Of a stretch of DNA of 22,174 bases, positions 6,896 to 14,161 are shown one piece after another. The stretch's first letter is position 1. Each line of letters begins with the position of its first letter. Position numbers and translations under genes: made by a program. The notes under the pieces are model-generated. The model made no database searches, was not told the origin of the DNA, and was given only the letters and a program-made list of their open reading frames with translations. Source of the DNA: Pseudomonadota bacterium. Lineage in GTDB: Bacteria > Pseudomonadota > Alphaproteobacteria > Rhodospirillales > Rhodospirillaceae. The DNA lies in NCBI GenBank assembly GCA_023396465.1, contig JAEWWF010000177.1, positions 1 through 22,174 of the forward strand, in the 5' to 3' direction.

Positions 6896-7753
6896 TCAAC
6901 CCAGCGGCTTGCCCATCTCGCCGGCCAGATCCTGCACGAATTGCCACGCGACACGGCCGGAGCGGCTGCCGCGGGTGACCGACCATTCGATGGCACGGGC
7001 GCGCAGGTCTTCGGGCGCGATCTCCAGGCCGTAGGCGGCGACATAGCCCGACACGATGGCCAGGAAGGTCGCCTGATCCAGGTTGTGGAAGCCGAGCCAC
7101 AGGCCGAAACGGTCGGACAGCGACACTTTTTCCTCCACCGCCTCGCTGGCGTGGATGGCAGTCGACTTCTCGTTCTCGATCATGTCGCGCGACAGGATGT
7201 GCCGGCGGTTGGAAGTGGCGTAGAGGATCACCGTCTCCGGGCGCCCCTCGACGCCGCCGTCCAGCACCGCCTTCAGCGACTTGTAGCTGGTGTCGTCGCC
7301 GTCGAACGACAGGTCGTCGCAGAACAGCACACAGCGCCGGCCGCTGTCGCGCAGCAGGTGCAGCAGGTCGGGCAGGGTGGGGATGTCCTCGCGATGGATT
7401 TCCACCAGCGCCAGCGACCCCGGCGCCTCGGCGTTGACGGCGGCATGCACCGCCTTCACCAACGAGCTTTTGCCGGTGCCCCGCGCGCCCCACAGCAGGG
7501 CGTTGTTGGCCGGCAGGCCGCGGGCGAAGCGGCGGGTGTTCTCAAGCAGCGTGTCACGCTGATGCTCGACGCCCTGAAGCAGGGCGAGATCGACCCGGTT
7601 CACCTTTGGCACCGGCTCCAGCCACTGTCGGTCGGCGTGCCAGACGAAGGCATCGGCGGCGGTCAGGTCGGGGGCTCGCGGCGGTGGCGGCACCAGCCGC
7701 TCCAGGGCCTCGGCAATGCGGGTCAGAACCGGCAGGAGATCGTTGTCGTTCAT
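6896..7753 (-). CDS. AAA+ ATPase of the DUF815 family
   Basis: A 285-residue ATP-binding protein with Walker A GARGTGKSS (89-97), Walker B VLFCDDLSF (142-150) and a sensor-1-like TSNRRH (180-185), followed by a helical C-terminal lid. The sequence SDRFGLWLGF and the layout after an N-terminal helical region match the DUF815 ATPases. Their substrate is unknown, and no nuclease, protease or DNA-binding domain is fused. It is transcribed divergently from yajC, an arrangement I recall from other alphaproteobacteria. It is convergent with nifK. Confidence 0.88.
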   Translation of the reverse strand: MNDNDLLPVLTRIAEALERLVPPPPRAPDLTAADAFVWHADRQWLEPVPKVNRVDLALLQGVEHQRDTLLENTRRFARGLPANNALLWGARGTGKSSLVKAVHAAVNAEAPGSLALVEIHREDIPTLPDLLHLLRDSGRRCVLFCDDLSFDGDDTSYKSLKAVLDGGVEGRPETVILYATSNRRHILSRDMIENEKSTAIHASEAVEEKVSLSDRFGLWLGFHNLDQATFLAIVSGYVAAYGLEIAPEDLRARAIEWSVTRGSRSGRVAWQFVQDLAGEMGKPLG

Positions 7754-7806
7754 GGCCTTCTTCGACGGTCTTGTGGGGCAACGCTAAGGCGTTCGGCGGT
7801 TTGCGT

Positions 7807-7834
7807 TTGCAACTGCCGTCCGGCCCGTTATAGT
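7807..7834 (+). promoter_or_regulatory. Sigma-70-type promoter for yajC-secDF
   Basis: TTGCAA, a 16-base spacer and TATAGT give a -35/-10 pair (4/6 and 5/6 matches), placing the start near 7841, about 30 bases before yajC. It lies in the 116-bp divergent gap with the DUF815 gene. Confidence 0.5.
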
Positions 7835-7869
7835 CCCGGCAATCGCGTTGGACCTAGGAGTTATTCCGG

Positions 7870-8298
7870 ATGTTCATTTCTCCCGCCTATGCTCAGGGCG
7901 CGCCCGGTGGCGCCATGGGAGGGCTCGAGGCCTTCCTGCCGCTGATCCTGATCTTCGTGGTGTTCTACTTCCTGCTCATCCGGCCGCAGCAGAAGCGCAT
8001 GAAGCAGCACAAGGAGGTTCTGGCCAACATCCGTCGCGGCGACCGCATCGTCACCAACGGCGGCCTCATCGGTCAGGTCACCAAGGTGCAGGACGGCGAG
8101 TTGCAGGTGGAGATCGCCGAAGGCGTCAAGGTGAAGGTGCTGCGCGATATGGTCGCCAACGTGCTGGCCAAGACCGAGCCGGTGTCCGGCGGCAAGGACG
8201 ACGGCGACGCCGTCGATGCGCCGGCCAATGACGCCGCCGCTCCGGCCGACAAGGGCAAGGCCGGTGGCCTGAAGGGCCTGCTGACCGGCCGCAAGTGA
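7870..8298 (+). CDS. yajC: Sec translocon accessory protein YajC
   Basis: A small inner-membrane protein of the SecDF-YajC complex that assists the SecYEG translocon. The 142 residues contain one membrane segment (about 21-38, LEAFLPLILIFVVFYFLLIRP) followed at once by the hallmark RPQQKRMKQHKE. A conserved cytoplasmic domain (GDRIVTNGGLIGQVTKV) comes next. The tail after about residue 105 is Ala/Asp/Lys-rich and low complexity, a little longer than in enterobacterial YajC. TAGGAG lies about ten bases upstream of the ATG. It is first in yajC-secD-secF. Confidence 0.97.
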   Translation: MFISPAYAQGAPGGAMGGLEAFLPLILIFVVFYFLLIRPQQKRMKQHKEVLANIRRGDRIVTNGGLIGQVTKVQDGELQVEIAEGVKVKVLRDMVANVLAKTEPVSGGKDDGDAVDAPANDAAAPADKGKAGGLKGLLTGRK

Positions 8299-8309
8299 TC
8301 TGCAAGGGT

Positions 8310-8329
8310 GGCAGACGCCGGCGTCTGCC
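8310..8329. repeat. 20-bp perfect palindrome in the yajC-secD gap
   Basis: GGCAGACGCCGGCGTCTGCC is a perfect palindrome with no spacer. With one bulged T the stem extends by three more G-C pairs. It sits 12 bases after the yajC stop and could form an mRNA hairpin that sets the yajC/secD ratio, or be a REP-like element. Confidence 0.5.
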
Positions 8330-8374
8330 CCCACATTCCGTGCCGCATCGCCTTATCGGACCCAAGCCTCCCCC

Positions 8375-9949
8375 ATGCTCTACTTCGCCAAGTGGAAGAT
8401 CGGCCTGATCCTCGCCGTGGTGCTGGCCGGCATCGTCTTCGCCCTGCCGACCGCCCTGCCGCGTTCGGTCACCGCCGGCCTGCCGGGGTGGCTGCAACCG
8501 GTCAACCTCGGCCTTGACCTGCAAGGTGGCTCCTACCTGCTGCTGGAGGTGGAGACAGACGCGGTCATCGCCGAGCAACTGACCAACGTGGTGGAGACCA
8601 TCCGGTCGTCGTTCCGCGAGAACCGGGTGCGCTATCGCGACCTGGGCGTCGAGGGTGGCACCGTGACGGTGCGGGTGGCCGAGGCGGAAGATCGCTCCCG
8701 TGCCGACGAGTTGCTGCGGGGTATCGATCCCGAGTCCCTCGTCATGGAAACCGGGGCCGAGGGCCTGTTCAGCCTGCGATTGACCGAAGCGGCGATCCAG
8801 CAGCGGCGCATCAACACCGTCAGCCAGTCCATCGAGATTGTCCGCCGTCGCGTTGACGAGACCGGCACCCGCGAGCCGACCATCCAGCGCCAGGGCGACC
8901 AGCGCATCATCGTCGAGCTGCCGGGCATTAACGATCCCGAGCGCGTCAAGGAACTGATCGGCCAGACCGCCAAGCTGACGCTGCACATGGTCGACCATGA
9001 GGCCGATTTGCAGGACGCCATGCGCGGCCGCGTGCCTCCCGGCTCCATGTTGGTGCAGTCGGCCGAGGGGGCGGCCCCCGGTGGGCAGCAGGTGCCTTAC
9101 GTGGTGCGCCGCAAGGTGGAAGTGTCCGGCGATCGCCTGACCGACGCTCAGCCGAACTTCCAGAACGGTCAGCCGGTTGTTTCCTTCCGCTTCGATACCG
9201 CCGGCGCCCGCCAGTTCGGCAACGTGACCACCGCCAACGCCGGCCGTCAACTCGCCATCTTGCTCGACGACAAGGTCATCAGCGCGCCGCGCATCAACGA
9301 ACCCATCGTCGGTGGTTCTGGCATCATCACTGGCAGCTTCACCGTTCAGGAAGCCCAGGATCTGGCGTTGCTGCTGCGCGCCGGTGCCCTGCCGGCACCG
9401 CTTACGGTGCTGGAGGAACGCACGGTCGGCCCCGGCCTCGGCCAGGATTCCATCGAGGCCGGGGCGATGGCCTCGATACTCGGTCTGGTGCTGGTGGTGG
9501 TGTTCATGGTGGTGGCCTACGGTCTGTTCGGGGTGTTCGCCAACATCGCCCTGCTGACCAATCTGGTGATCCTGCTCGGCGCCCTGTCGGCGCTGGGGGC
9601 GACCCTGACTCTGCCGGGCATCGCCGGCATCGTGCTGACGCTGGGCATGGCGGTGGATGCCAATGTGCTGATTTACGAGCGCATCCGCGAGGAGATGAAG
9701 GGCGGCCGCACCATTCAGAGCGCGATTGAGACGGGCTATCGCCAAGCGTTGAGCGCCATCATTGATTCCAATATCACCACCCTGGCGGCTGCGGCGCTGC
9801 TGTTCTCCTTTGGCACTGGCCCGGTGAAGGGCTTCGCCGTGACCCTGGGGATCGGCATCCTGACCTCCATGTTCACCGCCGTCATGGTGAACCGTCTGAT
9901 CGTGGTCACCTGGCTGCGCCGGACCCGTCCCAAGACCCTGCCGATCTGA
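8375..9949 (+). CDS. secD: Protein translocase subunit SecD
   Basis: An RND-family membrane protein that with SecF uses the proton-motive force to pull exported proteins through SecYEG. The 524 residues show a first membrane helix at about 9-28 and the LGLDLQGG motif (45-52). A large periplasmic region with P1 head features follows (ETGAEGLFSLRLT and IVELPGI). A five-helix C-terminal membrane domain begins near residue 363 and contains DANVLIYERIREE (about 428-440), the family's conserved proton-relay region. No clear Shine-Dalgarno precedes the ATG, which lies 76 bp after yajC behind a palindrome. secF follows directly. Confidence 0.98.
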   Translation: MLYFAKWKIGLILAVVLAGIVFALPTALPRSVTAGLPGWLQPVNLGLDLQGGSYLLLEVETDAVIAEQLTNVVETIRSSFRENRVRYRDLGVEGGTVTVRVAEAEDRSRADELLRGIDPESLVMETGAEGLFSLRLTEAAIQQRRINTVSQSIEIVRRRVDETGTREPTIQRQGDQRIIVELPGINDPERVKELIGQTAKLTLHMVDHEADLQDAMRGRVPPGSMLVQSAEGAAPGGQQVPYVVRRKVEVSGDRLTDAQPNFQNGQPVVSFRFDTAGARQFGNVTTANAGRQLAILLDDKVISAPRINEPIVGGSGIITGSFTVQEAQDLALLLRAGALPAPLTVLEERTVGPGLGQDSIEAGAMASILGLVLVVVFMVVAYGLFGVFANIALLTNLVILLGALSALGATLTLPGIAGIVLTLGMAVDANVLIYERIREEMKGGRTIQSAIETGYRQALSAIIDSNITTLAAAALLFSFGTGPVKGFAVTLGIGILTSMFTAVMVNRLIVVTWLRRTRPKTLPI

Positions 9950-9960
9950 AGGTGTCCGTC

Positions 9961-10932
9961 ATGTTCCGCGGTATCCGTTTCTTCCCCGACACGACGACCA
10001 TCGACTTCATCGGCAAGCGCCTGATCGGCATGCTGCTGGCCGGTGTGCTGGTCGTCGTCTGTCTGATCTCGCTGGCGGTGCAGGGGCTCAACTTCGGCAT
10101 CGACTTTTCCGGCGGCCTGCTGATCGAGGCCCGCACCCAGCGGGAGGCAGACCTGTCGGACATGCGTCAGCGCCTCAACGCCCTCGGCCTTGGCGATGTC
10201 GCCATCACCGGGATCGGCGATACCGGCCACGACGTCATGATCCGCGTGCCCAAGCAGGCTGGCGACGAGGAAGCCCAGATGGTCGCCCTCAATGCCGTGC
10301 GCGGGGCGCTGGACGCCGACGTGGACTATCGCCGCACCGAGGTGGTGGGCCCCAAGGTTGGCGAGGAGCTGGTGCGCGACGGCGCATTGGCGGTCGGCCT
10401 CGCCATCCTCATCATCTCGGCCTACATCTGGTTCCGCTTCGAGTGGCAGTTTGGCGTCGGCGCCCTGGTGGCGACCATCCATGACGTCATCGTCACCCTC
10501 GGCATCTATTCGCTGTTCCAGATCGACTTCGATCTGACGACGGTGGCCGCCCTGCTGACCATCGCCGGTTATTCGATCAACGACACGGTGGTGAACTATG
10601 ACCGCGTGCGCGAAAACCTGCGGCGCTACAAGACCACCACCCTCGGCGACCTCATCAACATCTCGCTCAATCAGGTGCTGTCGCGCACTATCCTGACCAG
10701 CGGCACGACGCTGATCGCGGTGCTCGCCATCCTGTTTTTCGGCGGTCCGGTGTTGCGTGGCTTCGCCATCGGTCTTACGTGGGGTATCGTCATCGGCACG
10801 TTCTCGTCCATCTATGTCGCCATGCCGCTGCTGCTGTATACCGGCGTGCGGCGCGAGGGCGAGGGGGGCGAGGATGATCCGTTCGCCGACGCCGAGAAGG
10901 CCGCCGAGGGCGAGAGCACCGCAAAAGGCTGA
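9961..10932 (+). CDS. secF: Protein translocase subunit SecF
   Basis: Partner of SecD in the proton-driven step of Sec export. The 323 residues show a first membrane helix at about 18-40, the motif LNFGIDFSGG (43-52) and a C-terminal membrane domain with AGYSINDTVVNYDRVREN (202-219). I choose the ATG at 9961 because GAAGG lies eight bases before it; a GTG three codons upstream has no ribosome-binding site. The start is 11 bp after the secD stop, so the two are surely cotranscribed. The C-terminal tail is acidic and hydrophilic. Confidence 0.97.
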   Translation: MFRGIRFFPDTTTIDFIGKRLIGMLLAGVLVVVCLISLAVQGLNFGIDFSGGLLIEARTQREADLSDMRQRLNALGLGDVAITGIGDTGHDVMIRVPKQAGDEEAQMVALNAVRGALDADVDYRRTEVVGPKVGEELVRDGALAVGLAILIISAYIWFRFEWQFGVGALVATIHDVIVTLGIYSLFQIDFDLTTVAALLTIAGYSINDTVVNYDRVRENLRRYKTTTLGDLINISLNQVLSRTILTSGTTLIAVLAILFFGGPVLRGFAIGLTWGIVIGTFSSIYVAMPLLLYTGVRREGEGGEDDPFADAEKAAEGESTAKG

Positions 10933-11000
10933 TCGCTCTTCCGGCCGCCGGCATCAGACAGGACGGCCATGGCGCTTCCTCACCGCGATCCTCGGAGGAT

Positions 11001-11381
11001 TTGTTGGACATCACCCCGCTGATCCCCGGCGACCGCAAGCTTATCCAGCGCTACGGTGATGGCCGCTTCCGCATCACCAACGAGCACTTCGACGGCAACC
11101 TCATCGTGTTTCCGCACAAGGTGGTGCCGTGGCCGGTGGACAGCGCCGGTGCGATGACGGTCGAGAGTTTGCAGGCGGTGCTGGACGAAGCGGCGGCGGT
11201 GGATATCCTGCTGGTCGGCTGCGGCCGCTTCATGGCGCCCATTCCGCCAGCCATCCGCCTCGCCCTGAAGCAGCGGGGCGGTATCACCATGGACCCCATG
11301 GACACCGGCGCCGCCTGCCGCACCTACAATGTGTTGCTGGCCGAGGAGCGCAAGGTGGCGGCGGCGCTCATCGCTGTCTGA
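11001..11381 (+). CDS. Mth938/DUF498-domain protein, NDUFAF3-like
   Basis: A 126-residue protein of the Mth938-like fold; the mitochondrial member NDUFAF3 is a complex I assembly factor. Matching features are the N-terminal ITPLIPGDRKLIQRYGDGRF and the central ILLVGCGRFMAPIPPAIRLAL. GGAGG at 10994-10998 lies too close to the first TTG (11001) but five bases before the second TTG (11004), so 11004 may be the true start; either way a TTG start is needed. It follows secF by 68 bp, the gene order known in alphaproteobacteria. Its 3' end overlaps the convergent LysR gene by 58 bp. A link to complex I assembly here is inferred from homology and gene order only. Confidence 0.85.
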   Translation: MLDITPLIPGDRKLIQRYGDGRFRITNEHFDGNLIVFPHKVVPWPVDSAGAMTVESLQAVLDEAAAVDILLVGCGRFMAPIPPAIRLALKQRGGITMDPMDTGAACRTYNVLLAEERKVAAALIAV

Positions 11382-12289
11382 GCCGCTGCCGTATCGTCCC
11401 ACGGGCGGCTCTTCACGAAATCCACGAAGGCCCGTAGCGCTGCCGGCACATGTCGGCGGCTGGGGTAGTAGAGGTAAGGCCCGCTGAAGGACAGACTCCA
11501 TTCGGGCAGCACCTCCACCAGCAATCCCGTGGTGATGGCGGGGGCGAGAAACCCCTCGAAGGTATAGACCCAGCCGAGGCCGGCTTCCGCCGCCGCCCGT
11601 TGCAGGGCGACGGTATTGGCGGCCAGTCTGCCCTCGGGAGTGATCTTCACCGTCTCGCCATCCTTCTCGAACTCCCACGGCAACACCGTGCCGCTGGCGA
11701 AGCGATGGCGGATGCAAGGGCGGCCGAGCAGATCGCGCGGGTGTCGTGGCACCCCCTCGCGGGTCAGCAAGGCAGGCGCGCCCGCGAGCACATAGCGCTG
11801 GCTCGGTATCAGCGGCACGGCGATCATGTCTTGCGCGAGGCTTTCCTCGTAGCGGACGCCGGCGTCGAAGCCGGCGGCGAAAACATCGACGAAGCTGTTC
11901 TCCGCCACGATCTCCAGGGTGATGTCGGGATAGATGGCGAGAAACCGCGGCAGCACCGGGGCCAGCAGCAGGTCCGCCGCCACCACCGGCACATTGAGCC
12001 GCAGCCGCCCGGCGGGGCGGTCGCGGAAACCGTTGACCTCGTCCAGAATCTCCGTCAACTCGCCAAGCAGCGGTTGCAGGCGCGTCAGCAGGCGGTGGCC
12101 AGCCTCCGTCGGTGTCACGCTGCGCGTGGTGCGGTTGAGCAGGCGGACACCGAGCCGTTCTTCCAGGTCGCGCACGGCGGCGCTGAGAGTGGAGGCGGAG
12201 ACCCCTCGTTCGGCGGCGGCACGCCGGAAATTGCGGGCATGCGCGACGGCGGCGAAGGCATCGAGGTCGGACAGGTCGGGGCGGCGCAT
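11324..12289 (-). CDS. LysR-family transcriptional regulator
   Basis: A 321-residue DNA-binding regulator. The N-terminal winged helix-turn-helix is clear (residues 9-64: FRRAAAERGVSASTLSAAV, then LEERLGVRLLNRTTRSVTPTEAG). The substrate-binding domain from about residue 90 resembles the CrgA/YhjC-type group (GRLRLNVP, YPDITLEIV, FDAGVRYEESLAQDMIAV). It is divergent from the aldo/keto reductase at 12396, so that gene is its likely target, with self-repression also likely. The last 19 residues overlap the convergent Mth938 gene and extend past the usual family end. No clear Shine-Dalgarno precedes the ATG. Inducer unknown. Confidence 0.93.
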   Translation of the reverse strand: MRRPDLSDLDAFAAVAHARNFRRAAAERGVSASTLSAAVRDLEERLGVRLLNRTTRSVTPTEAGHRLLTRLQPLLGELTEILDEVNGFRDRPAGRLRLNVPVVAADLLLAPVLPRFLAIYPDITLEIVAENSFVDVFAAGFDAGVRYEESLAQDMIAVPLIPSQRYVLAGAPALLTREGVPRHPRDLLGRPCIRHRFASGTVLPWEFEKDGETVKITPEGRLAANTVALQRAAAEAGLGWVYTFEGFLAPAITTGLLVEVLPEWSLSFSGPYLYYPSRRHVPAALRAFVDFVKSRPWDDTAAAQTAMSAAATLRSSASNTL

Positions 12290-12360
12290 TGTGCGGAAAT
12301 CCGAACAGGGTATGCGGGAGTGGGCGGATTATCGCACAAGGCAGGCCGCGCCATCATCCC

Positions 12361-12386
12361 CCTCGACATACAAATCCCCGTCGAGG
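12361..12386 (+). promoter_or_regulatory. Inverted repeat covering the aldo/keto reductase ribosome-binding site
   Basis: CCTCGAC and GTCGAGG form a perfect 7-bp inverted repeat separated by 12 bases. The right arm overlaps the GAGGAG ribosome-binding sequence of the next gene. It may be a LysR operator in the divergent gap or an mRNA hairpin masking translation initiation. The rest of the 106-bp gap shows no clear promoter. Confidence 0.45.
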
Positions 12387-12395
12387 AGAGCTTTG

Positions 12396-13412
12396 ATGGC
12401 CAGAATCCCCGTTCCCGCCCGCAGTCTTGGCGACCACGGCCCCGTCGTTTCCGCCCTTGGCCTTGGTTGCATGGGCATGTCCGATCTCTACGGCCCCGCC
12501 GATCGCGGCGCGGCCATCGCCACCATCCACGCGGCCTTGGAGGTGGGCATTACCCTGCTCGATACCGGCGACTTCTATGGCATGGGCCACAACGAGATGC
12601 TCATCGCCGAGGCACTGAAGGGGCGGCGGCGTGAGGACGTGCGGATCAGCGTCAAGTTCGGTGCCCAGCGTGATCCCGCCGGTGCCTGGATCGGCTACGA
12701 TGCCCGGCCGCAGGCGGTGAAGACGGCGCTGGCCTATACCTTGAAGCGTCTCGGCACCGACCATGTGGACATCTATCGGCCGTCGCGCCTTGATCCGGCG
12801 GTGCCCATCGAGGACACCATGGGGGCGCTCGCCGAGCTGGTGCAGGCCGGCTATGTCCGCCATATCGGCCTGTCCGAGGTGGGCAGTGCAACGATCCGAC
12901 GGGCACAGGCGGTCCATCCGATCGCTGACGTGCAGATCGAGTATTCGCTGCTGTCGCGCGGCATCGAGGCTGACATCCTGCCGACCTGCCGTGACCTTGG
13001 CATCGGCGTGACCGCTTACGGCGTGCTGTCGCGCGGTCTGCTCAGCGGTCACTGGTCGAAGGAGCGGGCCAGTGGCGGAACGCCCGACTTCCGGACCGCC
13101 AGCCCCCGGTTCCAGGGCGAAAACCTGGACCGCAACCTGATCCTGGTGGAGGCCCTACGCGGCGTGGCGGAACGGCTGGGCGCGACCCCGGCGCAGGTGG
13201 CCATTGCCTGGGTGTTGTCGCGCGGCCCCGACATCGTGCCGCTGGTGGGGGCGCGGCGGCCGGATCGTCTGGCGGAGAGCCTGGCGGCGCTCGATCTGTT
13301 CCTGTCGGAGGCCGACCTCGCCGCCATCGAAGCGGCGGTGCCGGCCGGTGCGGCGGCGGGTGACCGCTATGCCCCGGCCCAGATGGCCCATCTCGACAGC
13401 GAACGTCATTGA
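12396..13412 (+). CDS. Aldo/keto reductase
   Basis: A 338-residue NAD(P)H-dependent TIM-barrel oxidoreductase, probably reducing an aldehyde or ketone. It shows LGLGCMGMSD (21-30), the catalytic Asp56 and Tyr61 (LLDTGDFYGMG) and Lys87 (ISVKFGA). A late coenzyme-binding segment (PLVGARRPDRLAESL) is also visible. The position that normally holds the fourth catalytic residue, His in DLYYLHR, is Ser130 here (DIYRPSR), a variant I recall from one AKR subgroup. The ATG at 12396 follows GAGGAG by seven bases; the longer open frame upstream runs through the divergent regulator and is not coding. It is divergent from LysR, which probably controls it. Substrate unknown. Confidence 0.93.
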   Translation: MARIPVPARSLGDHGPVVSALGLGCMGMSDLYGPADRGAAIATIHAALEVGITLLDTGDFYGMGHNEMLIAEALKGRRREDVRISVKFGAQRDPAGAWIGYDARPQAVKTALAYTLKRLGTDHVDIYRPSRLDPAVPIEDTMGALAELVQAGYVRHIGLSEVGSATIRRAQAVHPIADVQIEYSLLSRGIEADILPTCRDLGIGVTAYGVLSRGLLSGHWSKERASGGTPDFRTASPRFQGENLDRNLILVEALRGVAERLGATPAQVAIAWVLSRGPDIVPLVGARRPDRLAESLAALDLFLSEADLAAIEAAVPAGAAAGDRYAPAQMAHLDSERH

Positions 13413-13420
13413 CCCGACAA

Positions 13421-13454
13421 AGAAAAAGGGCGGAGCTAGCCGGCCCCGCCCTTT
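13421..13454. terminator. Bidirectional terminator between the aldo/keto reductase gene and sodB
   Basis: A 9-bp stem (AAAGGGCGG / CCGCCCTTT) encloses a 12-base loop. On the minus strand it is followed by TTCTTTG after the TTT of the stem, a good T-run, so it ends sodB strongly. In the plus direction only the TTT of the stem is present. Confidence 0.75.
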
Positions 13455-13478
13455 CAGTCGTCAGTGGAAAGACGGCGC

Positions 13479-14081
13479 TCAGGCGCCGGCCTTCTCCAGC
13501 TGCTCGTTCACGAAGTCCCAGTTGACCAGGCGGTCGAGGAACGTCGTGACGAAATCCGGACGACGGTTCTGGAAGTCCAGGTAGTAGGCGTGCTCCCACA
13601 CGTCGATGGTGAGCAGGGCGGCGGCGCCGTGAACCATCGGGTTCTCGGCATTCGGAGTCTTCATGAGGTCGAGCTTGCCGTCCTTCAGCACCAGCCACGC
13701 CCAGCCAGAGCCGAACTGGGTCTTGGCGGCGTCGGAGAACTTCTCCTTGAAGGCCGCATAGCCGCCGAGATCGCGCTCGATCAGTTCGGCCACCTTGCCG
13801 GTCGGCTCGCCGCCGCCGTTCGGCTTCATGCAGTTCCAGAAGAAGGTGTGGTTCCACACCTGGGCGGCGTTGTTGAACACGCCCATGTTCTTGGACGACC
13901 AGGCGTCATGGATCACCTCTTCCAGCGACTTGGTGGCCAGCGGGGTGTCCTTCACCAGATTGTTCAGGTTGGTGACGTAGGTGTTGTGGTGCTTGCCGTG
14001 GTGGAACTCCAGGGTCTGGGCCGACATGTGCGGAGCCAGGGCGTCCTTCGCATACGGCAGCGGGGGCAGTTCGAAAGCCAT
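13479..14081 (-). CDS. sodB: Superoxide dismutase [Fe]
   Basis: Converts superoxide to hydrogen peroxide and oxygen in the cytoplasm. The 200 residues carry all four metal ligands: His27, His78 (QVWNHTFFWNC), Asp160 and His164 (DVWEHAYYLDF). Gln74 in FNNAAQVWNH is the hydrogen-bonding glutamine position typical of iron rather than manganese enzymes. The ATG at 14081 has GAGG about eight bases upstream; a long in-frame extension overlaps hpnE and is not coding. It is downstream of hpnE on the same strand (80-bp gap) but has its own operator-like repeat and probably its own promoter. A terminator follows. Confidence 0.97.
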   Translation of the reverse strand: MAFELPPLPYAKDALAPHMSAQTLEFHHGKHHNTYVTNLNNLVKDTPLATKSLEEVIHDAWSSKNMGVFNNAAQVWNHTFFWNCMKPNGGGEPTGKVAELIERDLGGYAAFKEKFSDAAKTQFGSGWAWLVLKDGKLDLMKTPNAENPMVHGAAALLTIDVWEHAYYLDFQNRRPDFVTTFLDRLVNWDFVNEQLEKAGA

Positions 14082-14113
14082 TACCAACCTCGCAATTATG
14101 GGTTTTGGAAACA

Positions 14114-14134
14114 ATCTAAACAGGGCGTTTAGAT
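14114..14134. promoter_or_regulatory. Operator-like inverted repeat upstream of sodB
   Basis: ATCTAAAC-N5-GTTTAGAT is a perfect 8-5-8 inverted repeat 33 bases before the sodB start. On the minus strand a CATAAT -10-like hexamer lies between the repeat and the gene, so the repeat covers the -35 region, a repressor position. The half-sites contain TTTAGA like Irr boxes of alphaproteobacteria, but in the opposite arm order, so no regulator is named. Confidence 0.55.
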
Positions 14135-14161
14135 AATCCGCTCGCACTGGCCGATGCAAGG

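Noticed and set aside
8126..9745. A 539-codon open frame on the minus strand opposite yajC and secD.
   Set aside because: Low-complexity, His/Gln-rich antisense product of secD codon bias; no domain seen.
11934..12395. In-frame upstream extension of the aldo/keto reductase by 154 codons.
   Set aside because: The extra part is antisense to the LysR helix-turn-helix region and is Arg/Ser-rich; a good ribosome-binding site precedes the ATG at 12396.
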